From assembly GCF_003946175.1 (NCBI RefSeq), contig NZ_RHOK01000014.1, positions 1 to 64,000 of the forward strand: DNA of 64,000 bases. The letters are read 5' to 3'. The notes below the pieces were generated by a model that was given only the letters and a program-made list of their open reading frames with translations, ran no database searches and was not told where the DNA came from. This document shows, one piece after another, positions 44,646 to 53,925 of the stretch (positions within the stretch are counted from its first letter, which is position 1; each line of letters begins with the position of its first letter). A program made the translations under genes and the position numbers. This DNA comes from Lacticaseibacillus suibinensis (GTDB lineage: Bacteria; Bacillota; Bacilli; Lactobacillales; Lactobacillaceae).

Positions 44646-45722
44646 ATGATGATCAAAAAAATAGCTAAGGGTATTGGAATCGGCGTCGGGGCGGTGGTTT
44701 TGGTGGTGGCTGGATACGTTGGGTATCTGTTCGCCAGTTACCACCGGGTGCCGGATGATCAGCCGCTGAAGGTTGACCAGGCCGCGGCGGTCGAGACGTT
44801 GAAGTCGGGGCAGACCTACCGGGCGATGACTTACAACATTGGGTACGGGAGTTATCCGCCGAGCTATAGCTTCTTCATGGACGGCGGCAAATTCTCGCGA
44901 GCATACAGTGCCGCAGCGGTGCGCCGCAGCCTGGCTGGCGTAGTGAAAACCACGCAGCAAGTCGCCCCGGATGTGGCGTTTTACCAAGAGGTGGATCGCG
45001 ACGGCGACCGGTCGCGGCACGTGAATGAGGTGGCCTTGCTGGCGAAGGGCCAGCCAAATTCCGACTTGGTCTTCGCGCAGAACTACGACTCCGCGTACCT
45101 CTTCTTCCCGGTCACCCAACCGATTGGCGCGGCTAAGTCAGGGTTGGTCACCACCAGCAGGGCGAAGATCAGCGCGGCGCGGCGCTACCAGTTGCCAGTG
45201 GATACGGACTACAACAAACTGATGGATCTCGACCGCGCTTTTTCCATGAGCACGGTGCCAGTCGCCAATGGTAAGTCACTGATCTTAGTGAACGTACACT
45301 TGTCGGCCTTCACGCCGAACCAGGCGGTGCAACAGGCGCAGTTCGCGAAATTATTCAAGTATATTGTGGCGGCCTACGCTGACGGCAACTACGTGATGGT
45401 TGGCGGGGATTATAATCACCGCGTCATCAAGAACGCGCCAGCGGTGTTCCACACCAGTACCAAGCCGCAGACCTGGACGCATCCTTTCCCCGTGAATCAG
45501 CTGCCGGCTGGCTTCTACCAGCCGACAAAGGGACTCGCCGCGGCGGCCGTGCCGTCTGCGCGAGGGCTGGACAAACCGTGGTCACCCAAGACCAGCTTCA
45601 AGACGTTGATTGATGGCTTCATCTTATCGCCGAATATCGAGGCTAAGCAGGTTCAGGTGATTGACACGGGCTTCAAGTATTCTGACCACAACCCGGTTGA
45701 GTTGCGCTTCACACTTAAATAA
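44646..45722 (+). CDS. Membrane-anchored endonuclease/exonuclease/phosphatase-fold protein
   Basis: A protein of 358 residues. An N-terminal membrane segment (GIGIGVGAVVLVVAGYVGYLF) places the enzyme outside. The EEP fold has MTYNIGYGS (metal Asn), FYQEVDRDGDRS (metal Glu), VNVHLSAF, VGGDYNHR and YSDHNPVELRF (catalytic Asp-His). Such enzymes cut phosphodiesters in lipids, nucleic acids or sugar phosphates; the substrate here is unknown. ATG 44646 follows GCGGGGG; ATG 44649 is equally possible. It stands alone after the BrkB-type gene. Confidence 0.88.
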   Translation: MMIKKIAKGIGIGVGAVVLVVAGYVGYLFASYHRVPDDQPLKVDQAAAVETLKSGQTYRAMTYNIGYGSYPPSYSFFMDGGKFSRAYSAAAVRRSLAGVVKTTQQVAPDVAFYQEVDRDGDRSRHVNEVALLAKGQPNSDLVFAQNYDSAYLFFPVTQPIGAAKSGLVTTSRAKISAARRYQLPVDTDYNKLMDLDRAFSMSTVPVANGKSLILVNVHLSAFTPNQAVQQAQFAKLFKYIVAAYADGNYVMVGGDYNHRVIKNAPAVFHTSTKPQTWTHPFPVNQLPAGFYQPTKGLAAAAVPSARGLDKPWSPKTSFKTLIDGFILSPNIEAKQVQVIDTGFKYSDHNPVELRFTLK

Positions 45723-45761
45723 CCGCCGCCCTAATGACGATTTGGCTTGATTCACAATTGA

Positions 45762-46814
<1,053 letters not shown>

Positions 46815-46815
46815 A

Positions 46816-46850
46816 AAATACCGCCATCCAGTAGAGGACGGCGGTATTTG
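46816..46850. terminator. Bidirectional terminator after solitary rmlB
   Basis: AAATACCGCC pairs with GGCGGTATTT around an imperfect inner stem, with A/T runs on both sides. Confidence 0.85.
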
Positions 46851-46858
46851 CGTTGAGC

Positions 46859-47164
46859 TTAGGCCCGACGGTAAGTTTTGACTAACGCTAACCCGATGAT
46901 GACGAACCAAACGCCAACGACACCAAGCAGCGCGAGTGCCATGTACAGGCCAATTTCCCCATCACCGTACTTTAGCAACTGACTGATGACAAAGGCAAAC
47001 CCGGCCAAGGCCAGCAAGCCGATGAGGATGAAGCCGCCCGCAATCAGAGTAAACGTCACTTTTTGACCCCTGGTGCGCTTAACGTTTCCCGCAATGTGCA
47101 AGGCTAGTTTGATTAACCGGGAGTAAACCCCTGCGGCCAATAGTCGTTCTATATATCGGTTCAT
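46859..47164 (-). CDS. Small membrane protein, function unknown
   Basis: A protein of 101 residues with two membrane segments (about 42-64 and 74-96) and an amphipathic N-terminal helix (MNRYIERLLAAGVYSRLIKLALHI). No family was recognised. ATG 47164 has GGAGGAC eight bases upstream; an earlier ATG pair upstream lies before the ribosome site. Convergent with the solitary rmlB; the flavodoxin gene lies upstream on the same strand, beyond a terminator. Confidence 0.65.
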   Translation of the reverse strand: MNRYIERLLAAGVYSRLIKLALHIAGNVKRTRGQKVTFTLIAGGFILIGLLALAGFAFVISQLLKYGDGEIGLYMALALLGVVGVWFVIIGLALVKTYRRA

Positions 47165-47208
47165 GTCAGCGTCCTCCATCATTTTTCCACATTATATCGC
47201 CGCCATTC

Positions 47209-47233
47209 AAAAAAGCCAGCGCTGATGGCTGGC
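47209..47233 (-). terminator. Terminator of the flavodoxin gene (minus strand)
   Basis: On the minus strand GCCAGC and GCTGGC pair and are followed by six T residues. Confidence 0.85.
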
Positions 47234-47250
47234 AGGGTGGTACAGATGGA

Positions 47251-47709
47251 TTAGAGGCTTTGGGCTTTGTTCTTCAGGTCCAGGCAAAACTTCTCTAACG
47301 CCTTAATATCGTCTTCTTCTGGCGCCAAGTCGATTTTGACATTGGCCGCGCCTTTGGTGGCGCCAGTGGCCGCAAACGCCTGGTCGAAATCGTCGACGCT
47401 GGTGCAGAAATCATCGTAGAAGCGATCGCCGCTGCCGCAGCAACCGTAGACCTTGCCGCTCAAATCAAGCGTCTTGAGATCATTGAAAAAGTCCACCGCT
47501 TCATCCGGCAGGACGCCTTCGCCGACGTCGGAATAAGTGTAAGTCGCCACCACGCAGATATCCGCGTCTTGGAAATCTTCGGCCATCGCCTGTGAGACCT
47601 CGGTGGTTTCGACATCGTAGCCGTAGTTCTCTAACTCTTCCTCGACGATGCCCGCGATTTCCTCATTGTTCCCAGTCATGCTGGCATATACGATTTTTGC
47701 AGTCGCCAT
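47251..47709 (-). CDS. Flavodoxin
   Basis: A protein of 152 residues, acidic and soluble, the length of a short-chain flavodoxin. It carries electrons by FMN. AKIVYASMTGNNEEIAGIV is the phosphate-binding loop (T-G-N-x-E), and VVATYTYSDVGEGVLPDEAVDFF and GCCGSGDRFYDDFC are the FMN-contact loops. AAAGGAC precedes the ATG. It is a single gene; its redox partner is not encoded nearby. Confidence 0.95.
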   Translation of the reverse strand: MATAKIVYASMTGNNEEIAGIVEEELENYGYDVETTEVSQAMAEDFQDADICVVATYTYSDVGEGVLPDEAVDFFNDLKTLDLSGKVYGCCGSGDRFYDDFCTSVDDFDQAFAATGATKGAANVKIDLAPEEDDIKALEKFCLDLKNKAQSL

Positions 47710-47777
47710 GAATATTGCGTCCTTTCAGGTTCGATTTGTCCGAATTAGTATAGCAGAAAACAAGGGAAAGGACTAGA

Positions 47778-48080
47778 GAGGCTGCTGAAGGGGGCCGCCT
47801 AAGCCTAACAAGTAGCCTCAGATTGTAGCAGCTGGCGCATGTCAGCCTGTACGCGAAGTTGATCAAATCGCTCAGGCGTCAGCCACCTGGAGCGCAACTA
47901 TGCTTCAGCGGGGTTCATAGTCCAAGGAACAGATAGCTGTATTCTCACAGTCCTAGTTGCGCTGCGCTGGGCAACGCCCGATCATGTAGCTACGCATGAG
48001 GCATCGCCGTCAAAACCGGACGGCGATGCCTCACGCTAGGCTACCTGTCGGGCTAAGTGTGCCCAGCTCCACAGCCTGTC
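47778..48080. repeat. Dispersed palindromic element, copy C, with terminal inverted repeats
   Basis: The ends are inverted copies of each other over about 40 bases: the left end reads AGGCTGCTGAAG then CTAAGCCTAACAAGTAGCCT, and the right end on the minus strand reads AGGCTGTGGAGC then CTTAGCCCGACAGGTAGCCT. Inside are the block shared with copy A (about 47832-47886), a block GTTGCGCTGCGC.GGGCAACGCCC shared inverted with copy B, and a 14-bp hairpin GAGGCATCGCCGTC (47998-48011) with 48019-48032. This is the layout of a miniature inverted-repeat element; no protein is encoded. Confidence 0.65.
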
Positions 48081-48148
48081 TTCGTTATTTTCCCGGGTTG
48101 TGTTATGATTTATCCTGGATTGTAATGAGTCGCATAGGGAGTGAAAAA

Positions 48149-49084
48149 ATGAGTAAGTATTTAGTGACAGGCGGCGCGGGCTTTATTGGCTCGAACCTGA
48201 CCGAACAGTTGTTGACCGAGCCGGAAGCCGAAATCACCATTGTGGATGATTTGTCGATGGGGCTGAAAAGCAACATTCCAGATTCGCCGCGGGTAACGTT
48301 CATTGAACACTCGATTACCGATCATGCTTTCATGAGTCAATTGCTGGTAGATGGTCAGTTCGACTACATCGTTTTGCTGGCGGCGATTGCCAGCGTGGCG
48401 GACTCCGTGGAGCGGCCGTATGAAACCCATCAGGTCAACCAAGAAGCTAACCTGAACATCATCGAAACGCTGCGCGCCCAGCAGATTCCGTTCAAGAAGC
48501 TGTTTTTCTCCAGCTCCGCTGCTGTATACGGCGAGCTGCCGGAAATGCCGAAGCGGGAAGATCAAGCCGTGCAGCCTTTGACCCAGTACGCCGTTGATAA
48601 GTACGCCACTGAGCGCGCCATCATTAACTACAGTCGGCTGTATGACATGCCGATGGTCTGCGTTCGATTCTTCAACGTGTACGGGCCAAAGCAAAATCCA
48701 AAGTCCCCTTATAGTGGCGTGCTGTCCATCATCATGGATAGCCTGATGAACAACAAGCCCTTCACGTTCTTCGGTGACGGCTCGCAAACGCGCGATTTTG
48801 TCTATGTCGGGGATGTCATCAGCGCCATTGTCGGCCTCTTGCACACGCCCGCAGCTAAGGCCGATGTCTTCAACATCGCCAACGGCCAGCAAACCGCGTT
48901 GATGACCGTGGCTAAGCAGCTTGAAAGCCTAACCGGCAAGCGCCTGAACGCCAGCTTCAAGCCAGAGCGGGCCGGAGATATTCATGATTCCTATGCCGAT
49001 GCCAGCAAAATTGACCAGTTTGGCTTCATGACTCACACGCCATTGGCCACTGGGCTGGCTCAGTACGTTGATTCCGTCAAATAA
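48149..49084 (+). CDS. NAD-dependent sugar epimerase/dehydratase (SDR)
   Basis: A protein of 311 residues of the extended SDR family. [17 protein letters not shown] binds NAD, SSSAAVYGELPEMPKRED carries the catalytic Ser, and YAVDKYATE the Tyr-x3-Lys pair; VRFFNVYGPKQNPKSPYSGV is the substrate-binding stretch of UDP-hexose 4-epimerases. A UDP-glucose or UDP-GlcNAc 4-epimerase is most likely, but the substrate cannot be set. ATG 48149 with GGGAG upstream was chosen because it starts directly before the NAD fold. The frame upstream runs through repeat C and is not coding. map follows 18 bases later. Confidence 0.88.
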   Translation: MSKYLVTGGAGFIGSNLTEQLLTEPEAEITIVDDLSMGLKSNIPDSPRVTFIEHSITDHAFMSQLLVDGQFDYIVLLAAIASVADSVERPYETHQVNQEANLNIIETLRAQQIPFKKLFFSSSAAVYGELPEMPKREDQAVQPLTQYAVDKYATERAIINYSRLYDMPMVCVRFFNVYGPKQNPKSPYSGVLSIIMDSLMNNKPFTFFGDGSQTRDFVYVGDVISAIVGLLHTPAAKADVFNIANGQQTALMTVAKQLESLTGKRLNASFKPERAGDIHDSYADASKIDQFGFMTHTPLATGLAQYVDSVK

Positions 49085-49102
49085 ACAGGGAGATGCAAGT
49101 TT

Positions 49103-49897
49103 TTGATTACATTAAAATCACAGCGTGAAATTGAAGGCATGGCGAAGTCCGGCGCCATTTTGGCTGGCATGCACCATGCCGTCGCTGAAATCATTAAGCC
49201 CGGTGTATCCAGCTGGGAAATTGAAAAAGTTGGCCGCGAATACATCGAAAGCCACGGCGCCATTCCTGCCGAACTCGGGTTTGAAGGCTATAAGTACGCA
49301 ACCTGCGTAGCCATCAACGATGAAGTGGCCCATTCCGTGCCCCGCAAAGGGCTGGACCTGAAAGACGGCGACATTGTGACCGTGGACACCGTGGTTAACT
49401 GGCAAGGGTACATGTCCGACTCCGCCTGGACCTACGCCGTTGGCAACATCTCCCCAGAGCGGCAAAAGCTCATGGATGTGACCAAAAAAGCGCTGTATCT
49501 GGGCATTGACCAGGCCGTGGTGGGCAATCGCCTTGGCGACATCGGCTATGCCATTCAGCATTACACCGAAGATGAAATGGGTTACGGCGATGTCCGCGAA
49601 CTGATTGGCCATGGCATTCAGCCGACCATGCATGAAGCGCCGAATGTGCCGCATTATGGCGAACCCGGTCATGGCTTGCGGCTGAAGGCTGGCATGACCA
49701 TCACCATCGAACCGATGATTACCACCGGCACTTGGAAGATCAAAGCCAAGCAGGTGCCGAATGATGACTGGGAATACTACGTCACCGCCGATGGCTCGGA
49801 TTGCGCTCAGTATGAGCACACGTTGGTCATCACCAATGACGGGCCGAAGATTTTGACCAGTCAAGATGCGGTGGCCGACGCAAAATACTTGCTGTAA
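49103..49897 (+). CDS. map: Methionine aminopeptidase, type I
   Basis: A protein of 264 residues that removes the initiator methionine from nascent proteins. The metal ligands are visible: VDTVVNWQGYMSDSAWT (two Asp), GHGIQPTMHE (His), ITIEPMI (Glu) and YEHTLVIT (Glu); the substrate His is in VAHSVP. The start is TTG with CAGGGAG about ten bases upstream. It follows the epimerase closely and ends in a terminator. Confidence 0.96.
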   Translation: MITLKSQREIEGMAKSGAILAGMHHAVAEIIKPGVSSWEIEKVGREYIESHGAIPAELGFEGYKYATCVAINDEVAHSVPRKGLDLKDGDIVTVDTVVNWQGYMSDSAWTYAVGNISPERQKLMDVTKKALYLGIDQAVVGNRLGDIGYAIQHYTEDEMGYGDVRELIGHGIQPTMHEAPNVPHYGEPGHGLRLKAGMTITIEPMITTGTWKIKAKQVPNDDWEYYVTADGSDCAQYEHTLVITNDGPKILTSQDAVADAKYLL

Positions 49898-49911
49898 AAT
49901 GAGAACGGCCA

Positions 49912-49940
49912 GGCCAGTAGATGGTCTGGCCGTTTTGTTT
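49912..49940 (+). terminator. Terminator after map
   Basis: AACGGCCAG pairs with CTGGCCGTT, with an inner CCA/TGG, followed by TTGTTT. Confidence 0.85.
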
Positions 49941-49954
49941 AGAGGAGGATGCGC

Positions 49955-50884
49955 ATGTTATCGATCGTCGTTCCTTGTTATAACGAAGAAGAAACGGTCC
50001 CCTTATTTTACCAGGCGGTCGAAGCCATTCGACCAGAGCTGGGAGAATCCGTCGAGTACCTGTTTGTTAACGATGGTTCTAAAGATCAGACCTTGAATGA
50101 ACTGCGTCAGTTGGCGCTTAAGGACAAAGCGGTCCGCTACTTGTCGTTTTCGCGGAACTTTGGCAAGGAGGCGGCGCTTTACGCTGGCCTGCAACATGCC
50201 AAGGGCAGCTTGGTGGTGGTGATGGATGCCGATTTGCAAGACCCGCCGGAGCTCTTGCCTAAAATGGTAGCCATGCTCAAGCAAGGCGAGATTGACTGCG
50301 TGGGGACACGGCGGGTGGATCGCAAAGGCGAACCCCGGATTCGCAGCTTTTTTGCCCGGCGATTCTATAGGTTGATTAATCGTATTTCCGCCACCGAGTT
50401 TATCGACGGGGTGCGCGACTTTCGGATGATGACTCGGCAGATGGTTGACGCGATTTTGGAACTGTCGGAGTACAACCGCTTTTCTAAGGGACTGTTTAGT
50501 TGGGTCGGGTTCAACACGACCTACCTGGATTATCCTAATCATGAGCGAGTGGCGGGCAAAACCTCCTGGAATTTCTGGCAGCTGTTGAACTACTCCTTCG
50601 ACGGCATCGTGAATTTTTCCGAAACCCCCTTGAACGTGGCCTCGATTGTCGGCGCCGTCAGTTGTGTGAGCGCCGCAGTAGCCCTGGTTTTCATCTTTGT
50701 CCGGGCACTGTTGTTCAACAATTCTGTTGCCGGCTGGCCATCCTTGGTCTGTATCATTTTGTTCCTTGGTGGGTTGCAACTGCTGTCACTGGGGATGATT
50801 GGCAAGTACGTCGGCAAGATCTACTTAGAAACGAAAAATCGGCCGCAGTACATCCTCAAAGAAACCAACGACGACCGCCACTAA
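49955..50884 (+). CDS. Polyprenyl-phosphate-type glycosyltransferase, family 2, GtrB/CsbB-like
   Basis: A protein of 309 residues. The N-terminal GT-A domain has LSIVVPCYNEEETV, EYLFVNDGSKDQT and VVVMDADLQDPPELLPKM; two membrane segments (about 230-255 and 265-290) follow. Proteins of this type load a sugar onto undecaprenyl phosphate for later transfer to teichoic acid or other wall polymers. No GtrA flippase is adjacent, but one follows the related gene at 52972. ATG 49955 has GAGGAGG six bases upstream; ATG 49949 is too close to it. Confidence 0.93.
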   Translation: MLSIVVPCYNEEETVPLFYQAVEAIRPELGESVEYLFVNDGSKDQTLNELRQLALKDKAVRYLSFSRNFGKEAALYAGLQHAKGSLVVVMDADLQDPPELLPKMVAMLKQGEIDCVGTRRVDRKGEPRIRSFFARRFYRLINRISATEFIDGVRDFRMMTRQMVDAILELSEYNRFSKGLFSWVGFNTTYLDYPNHERVAGKTSWNFWQLLNYSFDGIVNFSETPLNVASIVGAVSCVSAAVALVFIFVRALLFNNSVAGWPSLVCIILFLGGLQLLSLGMIGKYVGKIYLETKNRPQYILKETNDDRH

Positions 50885-50885
50885 A

Positions 50886-50917
50886 AAACGCCTGTCCGAA
50901 GGCTTCGGGCAGGCGTT
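50886..50917. terminator. Bidirectional terminator
   Basis: AACGCCTGTCCGAAG pairs with CTTCGGGCAGGCGTT, with A residues before it and a weak T stretch after it. Confidence 0.85.
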
Positions 50918-50940
50918 CGTTGGTGCTGGTGGGTCAGGTG

Positions 50941-51162
50941 CTAGACTGAGAAGTAGACGTTTTCAGTCGTGAGCACCAACTTGGCGCTGTAAGCGGACTG
51001 ATACCAGCTGATATCATCGGTGCCAAAGAAATTCTGAACGGTAATCAATTCGACCAACGCTTTGATGGCTTCAGGATCAACCGTCTCAGGAATGTTGCGG
51101 ATGGTCAGGTTCCGCTTTTTGTTCTGGCTGTCCAAAAAGGTCAACACAAGATTGCCTAACAT
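50941..51162 (-). CDS. DUF2922 protein
   Basis: A protein of 73 residues: LVLTFLDSQNKKRNLTIRNIPETVDPEAIKALVELITVQNFF fits DUF2922. It is regularly paired with a DUF1659 gene, here 34 bases upstream on the same strand. The function of the pair is unknown. AAAGGAGGAG precedes the ATG. Confidence 0.85.
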   Translation of the reverse strand: MLGNLVLTFLDSQNKKRNLTIRNIPETVDPEAIKALVELITVQNFFGTDDISWYQSAYSAKLVLTTENVYFSV

Positions 51163-51196
51163 GAGCCTCTCCTCCTTTCTTCAAGATTGGGTGTCA

Positions 51197-51406
51197 TTAG
51201 TCGGCTTCGACATCACTGGCGATGGTCACTTGGACGTTGGCCAGTTGGTCGCCTGGCAGCAGCGCGGCCAGGGCCTTGCCGAATGCCAGCAGCTCATCAT
51301 CTTGGGCCGTTTGCTTGATGGATCCGTAAGAGCGGCTCAGGGTGTAGTCTGGGTCGCTCGGATCATGGAACGTGAAGCGTACGGCTTGCCGTTTAACGAG
51401 ACGCAT
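51197..51406 (-). CDS. DUF1659-like protein
   Basis: A protein of 69 residues, soluble, with beta-rich pattern (AVRFTFHDPSDPDYTLSRSYGSI...DELLAFGKALAALLPG). It matches DUF1659 in size and layout and is followed by the DUF2922 gene, the usual two-gene unit of Firmicutes. Role unknown. GGAGG lies upstream of the ATG. Confidence 0.8.
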   Translation of the reverse strand: MRLVKRQAVRFTFHDPSDPDYTLSRSYGSIKQTAQDDELLAFGKALAALLPGDQLANVQVTIASDVEAD

Positions 51407-51564
51407 GGGCGATACCTCCCTTCATGATTTAGTCGTAGGATTTTGCCTACACTATATAAATCGATAACTCGGCCAATTTGAAACAGTGATTTGGAAAAAA
51501 GTTCAGATTTCGCTACAATGGAAGGGTTGGTTTCTTGAGAAATGGTAACAGTTGGGGCTTTGGT

Positions 51565-51593
51565 TTGTTGCTAGCCACGGTTATCGCTATAAT
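51565..51593 (+). promoter_or_regulatory. Promoter of mvaK2
   Basis: TTGTTG (51565-51570) and a consensus TATAAT (51588-51593) are 17 bases apart, 44 bases before the start codon. Confidence 0.65.
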
Positions 51594-51637
51594 CAATGTG
51601 ACAGAAATGAAAGATTCGTTGGAAGGGTTCTGATGAT

Positions 51638-52711
51638 GTGGTAACAGCGCAGGCGCCAGGCAAACTTTATATTGCCGGTGAATACGCGGTGGTGGAAACT
51701 GGGTACCCCGCTATTATTGTGGCTTTGAATCAATTCGTGACCGTAACGGTAGAAAAAATGGCTGACTACGGGAGCATCGTATCCAAGCAATATCAGGAAA
51801 ACTCCCTGCTGTGGCAGCGGGATGGGGATGCGATGGTTTTCGACAACCGGGACAATCCGTTCCACTACATCCTCAGCGCCATCAACCTGACGGAAAAATA
51901 CGCCCGTGAGCTCGGGAAGCCGCTGGCGCTGTATAAGCTGTTTGTCGATTCCGATTTGGACTCTGATGACGGCAAGAAATACGGGCTGGGTAGCTCAGCG
52001 GCCGTGACGGTGGCCACCGTCAAGGCGCTGAACAAGTTCTACGACTTGCAGATGTCCGCGGATCAGATCTACAAGCTGGCAGCCATTGCCCATCTGGATG
52101 TGCAAGGCAACGGCTCACTGGGCGATATTGCCGCGTCGGTGTATGGCGGCTGGATTGCCTATCGTTCGTTCGACAAAGCCTGGCTCGCCGCAGAACGCAA
52201 CAGTCACACCTTGGCCGAGCTACTTGAGATGGACTGGCCGCAGCTCCAGATTGACTTGCTGGAGGCCCCGGCGGAAATGCGGCTGCTGATTGGCTGGACC
52301 GGGTCCCCAGCCTCAACCTCACGTCTGGTGGACAAGATTACCATCGCCAAAGCCAAGAAACGGGCCCAGTACGAGGCGTTTTTGGCTGAAAGCAAAGCCA
52401 CCATCGAACAGTTGATTAAAGACTTCCGGGCTCATTCGTTGGCCGGCATTCAGGCCGGGATTCGGCACAACCGGACCTTGTTGAACAACCTGGCTGATTT
52501 CTCCGGCGTTGCCATCGAGACGCCGTTGCTTAAGAAGATGTGTGAGTTAGCCGAAGCGAAAGGTGGGGCGGCCAAGTCCTCTGGCGCTGGCGGCGGCGAT
52601 TGCGGGATTGTGCTGATTGAAAAGCAACAACCGATTGAGCATCTGTTGAGTAGCTGGCAGGCAGCCGGCGTGGAAGCACTCGATTTTCAAGTGCATTTAA
52701 TTCAAGACTAA
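51638..52711 (+). CDS. mvaK2: Phosphomevalonate kinase
   Basis: A protein of 357 residues of the GHMP kinase family. It phosphorylates phosphomevalonate in the mevalonate route to isoprenoids. APGKLYIAGEYAVVETGYPAI is the substrate end, KYGLGSSAAVTVATVKAL the ATP-binding glycine motif, and AKSSGAGGGDCGIVL the third GHMP motif. GTG 51638 has GGAAGGG upstream. Mevalonate kinase and the decarboxylase, its usual neighbours in lactobacilli, are not in this window. It ends in a strong terminator. Confidence 0.95.
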   Translation: MVTAQAPGKLYIAGEYAVVETGYPAIIVALNQFVTVTVEKMADYGSIVSKQYQENSLLWQRDGDAMVFDNRDNPFHYILSAINLTEKYARELGKPLALYKLFVDSDLDSDDGKKYGLGSSAAVTVATVKALNKFYDLQMSADQIYKLAAIAHLDVQGNGSLGDIAASVYGGWIAYRSFDKAWLAAERNSHTLAELLEMDWPQLQIDLLEAPAEMRLLIGWTGSPASTSRLVDKITIAKAKKRAQYEAFLAESKATIEQLIKDFRAHSLAGIQAGIRHNRTLLNNLADFSGVAIETPLLKKMCELAEAKGGAAKSSGAGGGDCGIVLIEKQQPIEHLLSSWQAAGVEALDFQVHLIQD

Positions 52712-52725
52712 ATCCAAAGATAAGT

Positions 52726-52768
52726 AAACGCGGCCGCTTCAAGTTTGACTGAAGCGGCTGCGTTTTTT
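52726..52768 (+). terminator. Terminator after mvaK2
   Basis: AACGCGGCCGCTTCA and TGAAGCGGCTGCGTT pair with one mismatch and are followed by T residues. Confidence 0.9.
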
Positions 52769-52971
52769 CGAAAAACCAGAACAATCCGTTCTTGTCCTTG
52801 CAGATAATACAATTTAATTTTATAATTATTGCAATTAATCGCCGATTTGGAGTGATCGGCTTTCTGGGTTAGGCGGAGTGGGTCCCGCCGAGTATTGAGG
52901 CCAGTGGTGGCAGTGTGTTGGTCATGATTTCCTGTTAGGTTTGGGTTGAAACATGATGGGAAGGGTTAACC
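52769..52971. other. Leader region before the glycosyltransferase-gtrA operon
   Basis: An A+T-rich stretch (52800-52840) is followed by two small hairpins: GCCGAT/ATCGGC (about 52842-52860) with T residues after it, and GGCGG/CCGCC (about 52872-52890). No gene is seen. The first hairpin could act as an attenuator. Confidence 0.35.
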
Positions 52972-53925
52972 ATGACTGACATTCTACTCGCAATTCCATG
53001 CTTTAATGAAGAGGCCAACGTTGAATCCGTGTACGCGCGGATCAAGGCTGACATTGATTTCGCAGGGCTTGGCATTGACCCTGAGATTCTGTTTATCGAT
53101 GATGGTAGCAAGGATCAGACCGTCCAGGTGGTCAAACAATTAGCAGCGATGCATGCCGACGTTTCTTATATTTGCCTTTCACGCAATTACGGCAAGGAAA
53201 CGGCGATGGTCGCTGCTTTTGATTATTTTCATCACGATGCCATGATTATGATGGATGGCGATCTGCAGCATCCGCCGGTGCTCGTCAATGATATGGTGAA
53301 ACTTTGGCAAGCCGGCTTCGAGGACGTCTATGCCAAGCGGAACCAACGGGCCGGGGAAAGTTGGTTTAAAATCAAAACCTCGAAATGGTTCTATGAGTTA
53401 CTGGGCGTCCTTTCCCGAACCCCAGTGACTCCCGATGCCGGCGATTTTCGGTTATTAGACCGCAAAGTCGTGCTAGCCCTCAGGCAACTGCGAGAGACCC
53501 AGCGTTATACCAAAGGCTTGTATAACGTGGTGGGGTTTAAAAAGGCGGCCATTGACTTTGACGCTGCACCACGACTGCACGGCAAAACCAAATGGGGTTT
53601 TCGCAGTTTGGTTAACCTAGCAATGGAAGGAATTACTTCCTATACGACGACGCCGTTACGTTTATCGACCTTCTTAGGTTTCCTGGTATCTGGTTTTGCC
53701 TTTCTTTACATGGTGTACGTGCTGATCAAGACCATGATTATTGGGCCGGACCAGTCAGGGTTCCCAACGATTGTGGTGCTGATTCTGTTTTTAGGCGGGT
53801 GTATTCTCATTTCCAATGGTATTCTGGGAGAGTATCTGGCGCGGGTCTTCATGGAAGTGAAAAACCGGCCACTGTACTTTGTGGAAGAGAAAAAGACCCA
53901 TGAAGTCGATCAGCAGAAGAAATGA
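52972..53925 (+). CDS. Polyprenyl-phosphate-type glycosyltransferase, family 2
   Basis: A protein of 317 residues, related to that at 49955. ILLAIPCFNEEANVESVYARI, LFIDDGSKDQTVQ and MIMMDGDLQHPPVLVNDMV form the GT-A domain; two membrane segments lie near the C-terminus (about 227-250 and 262-285). It probably makes undecaprenyl-phosphate-sugar, and the GtrA-type protein encoded next, overlapping by four bases (ATGA), would move it across the membrane. Confidence 0.93.
   Translation: MTDILLAIPCFNEEANVESVYARIKADIDFAGLGIDPEILFIDDGSKDQTVQVVKQLAAMHADVSYICLSRNYGKETAMVAAFDYFHHDAMIMMDGDLQHPPVLVNDMVKLWQAGFEDVYAKRNQRAGESWFKIKTSKWFYELLGVLSRTPVTPDAGDFRLLDRKVVLALRQLRETQRYTKGLYNVVGFKKAAIDFDAAPRLHGKTKWGFRSLVNLAMEGITSYTTTPLRLSTFLGFLVSGFAFLYMVYVLIKTMIIGPDQSGFPTIVVLILFLGGCILISNGILGEYLARVFMEVKNRPLYFVEEKKTHEVDQQKK

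Noticed and set aside
47230-47255. GGGTGGTAC resembling a T-box core
   Set aside because: It lies on the plus strand between two minus-strand genes and lacks the specifier and antiterminator stems.
47996-48148. Upstream extension of the epimerase
   Set aside because: It runs through repeat copy C; the NAD-binding fold starts right after ATG 48149.
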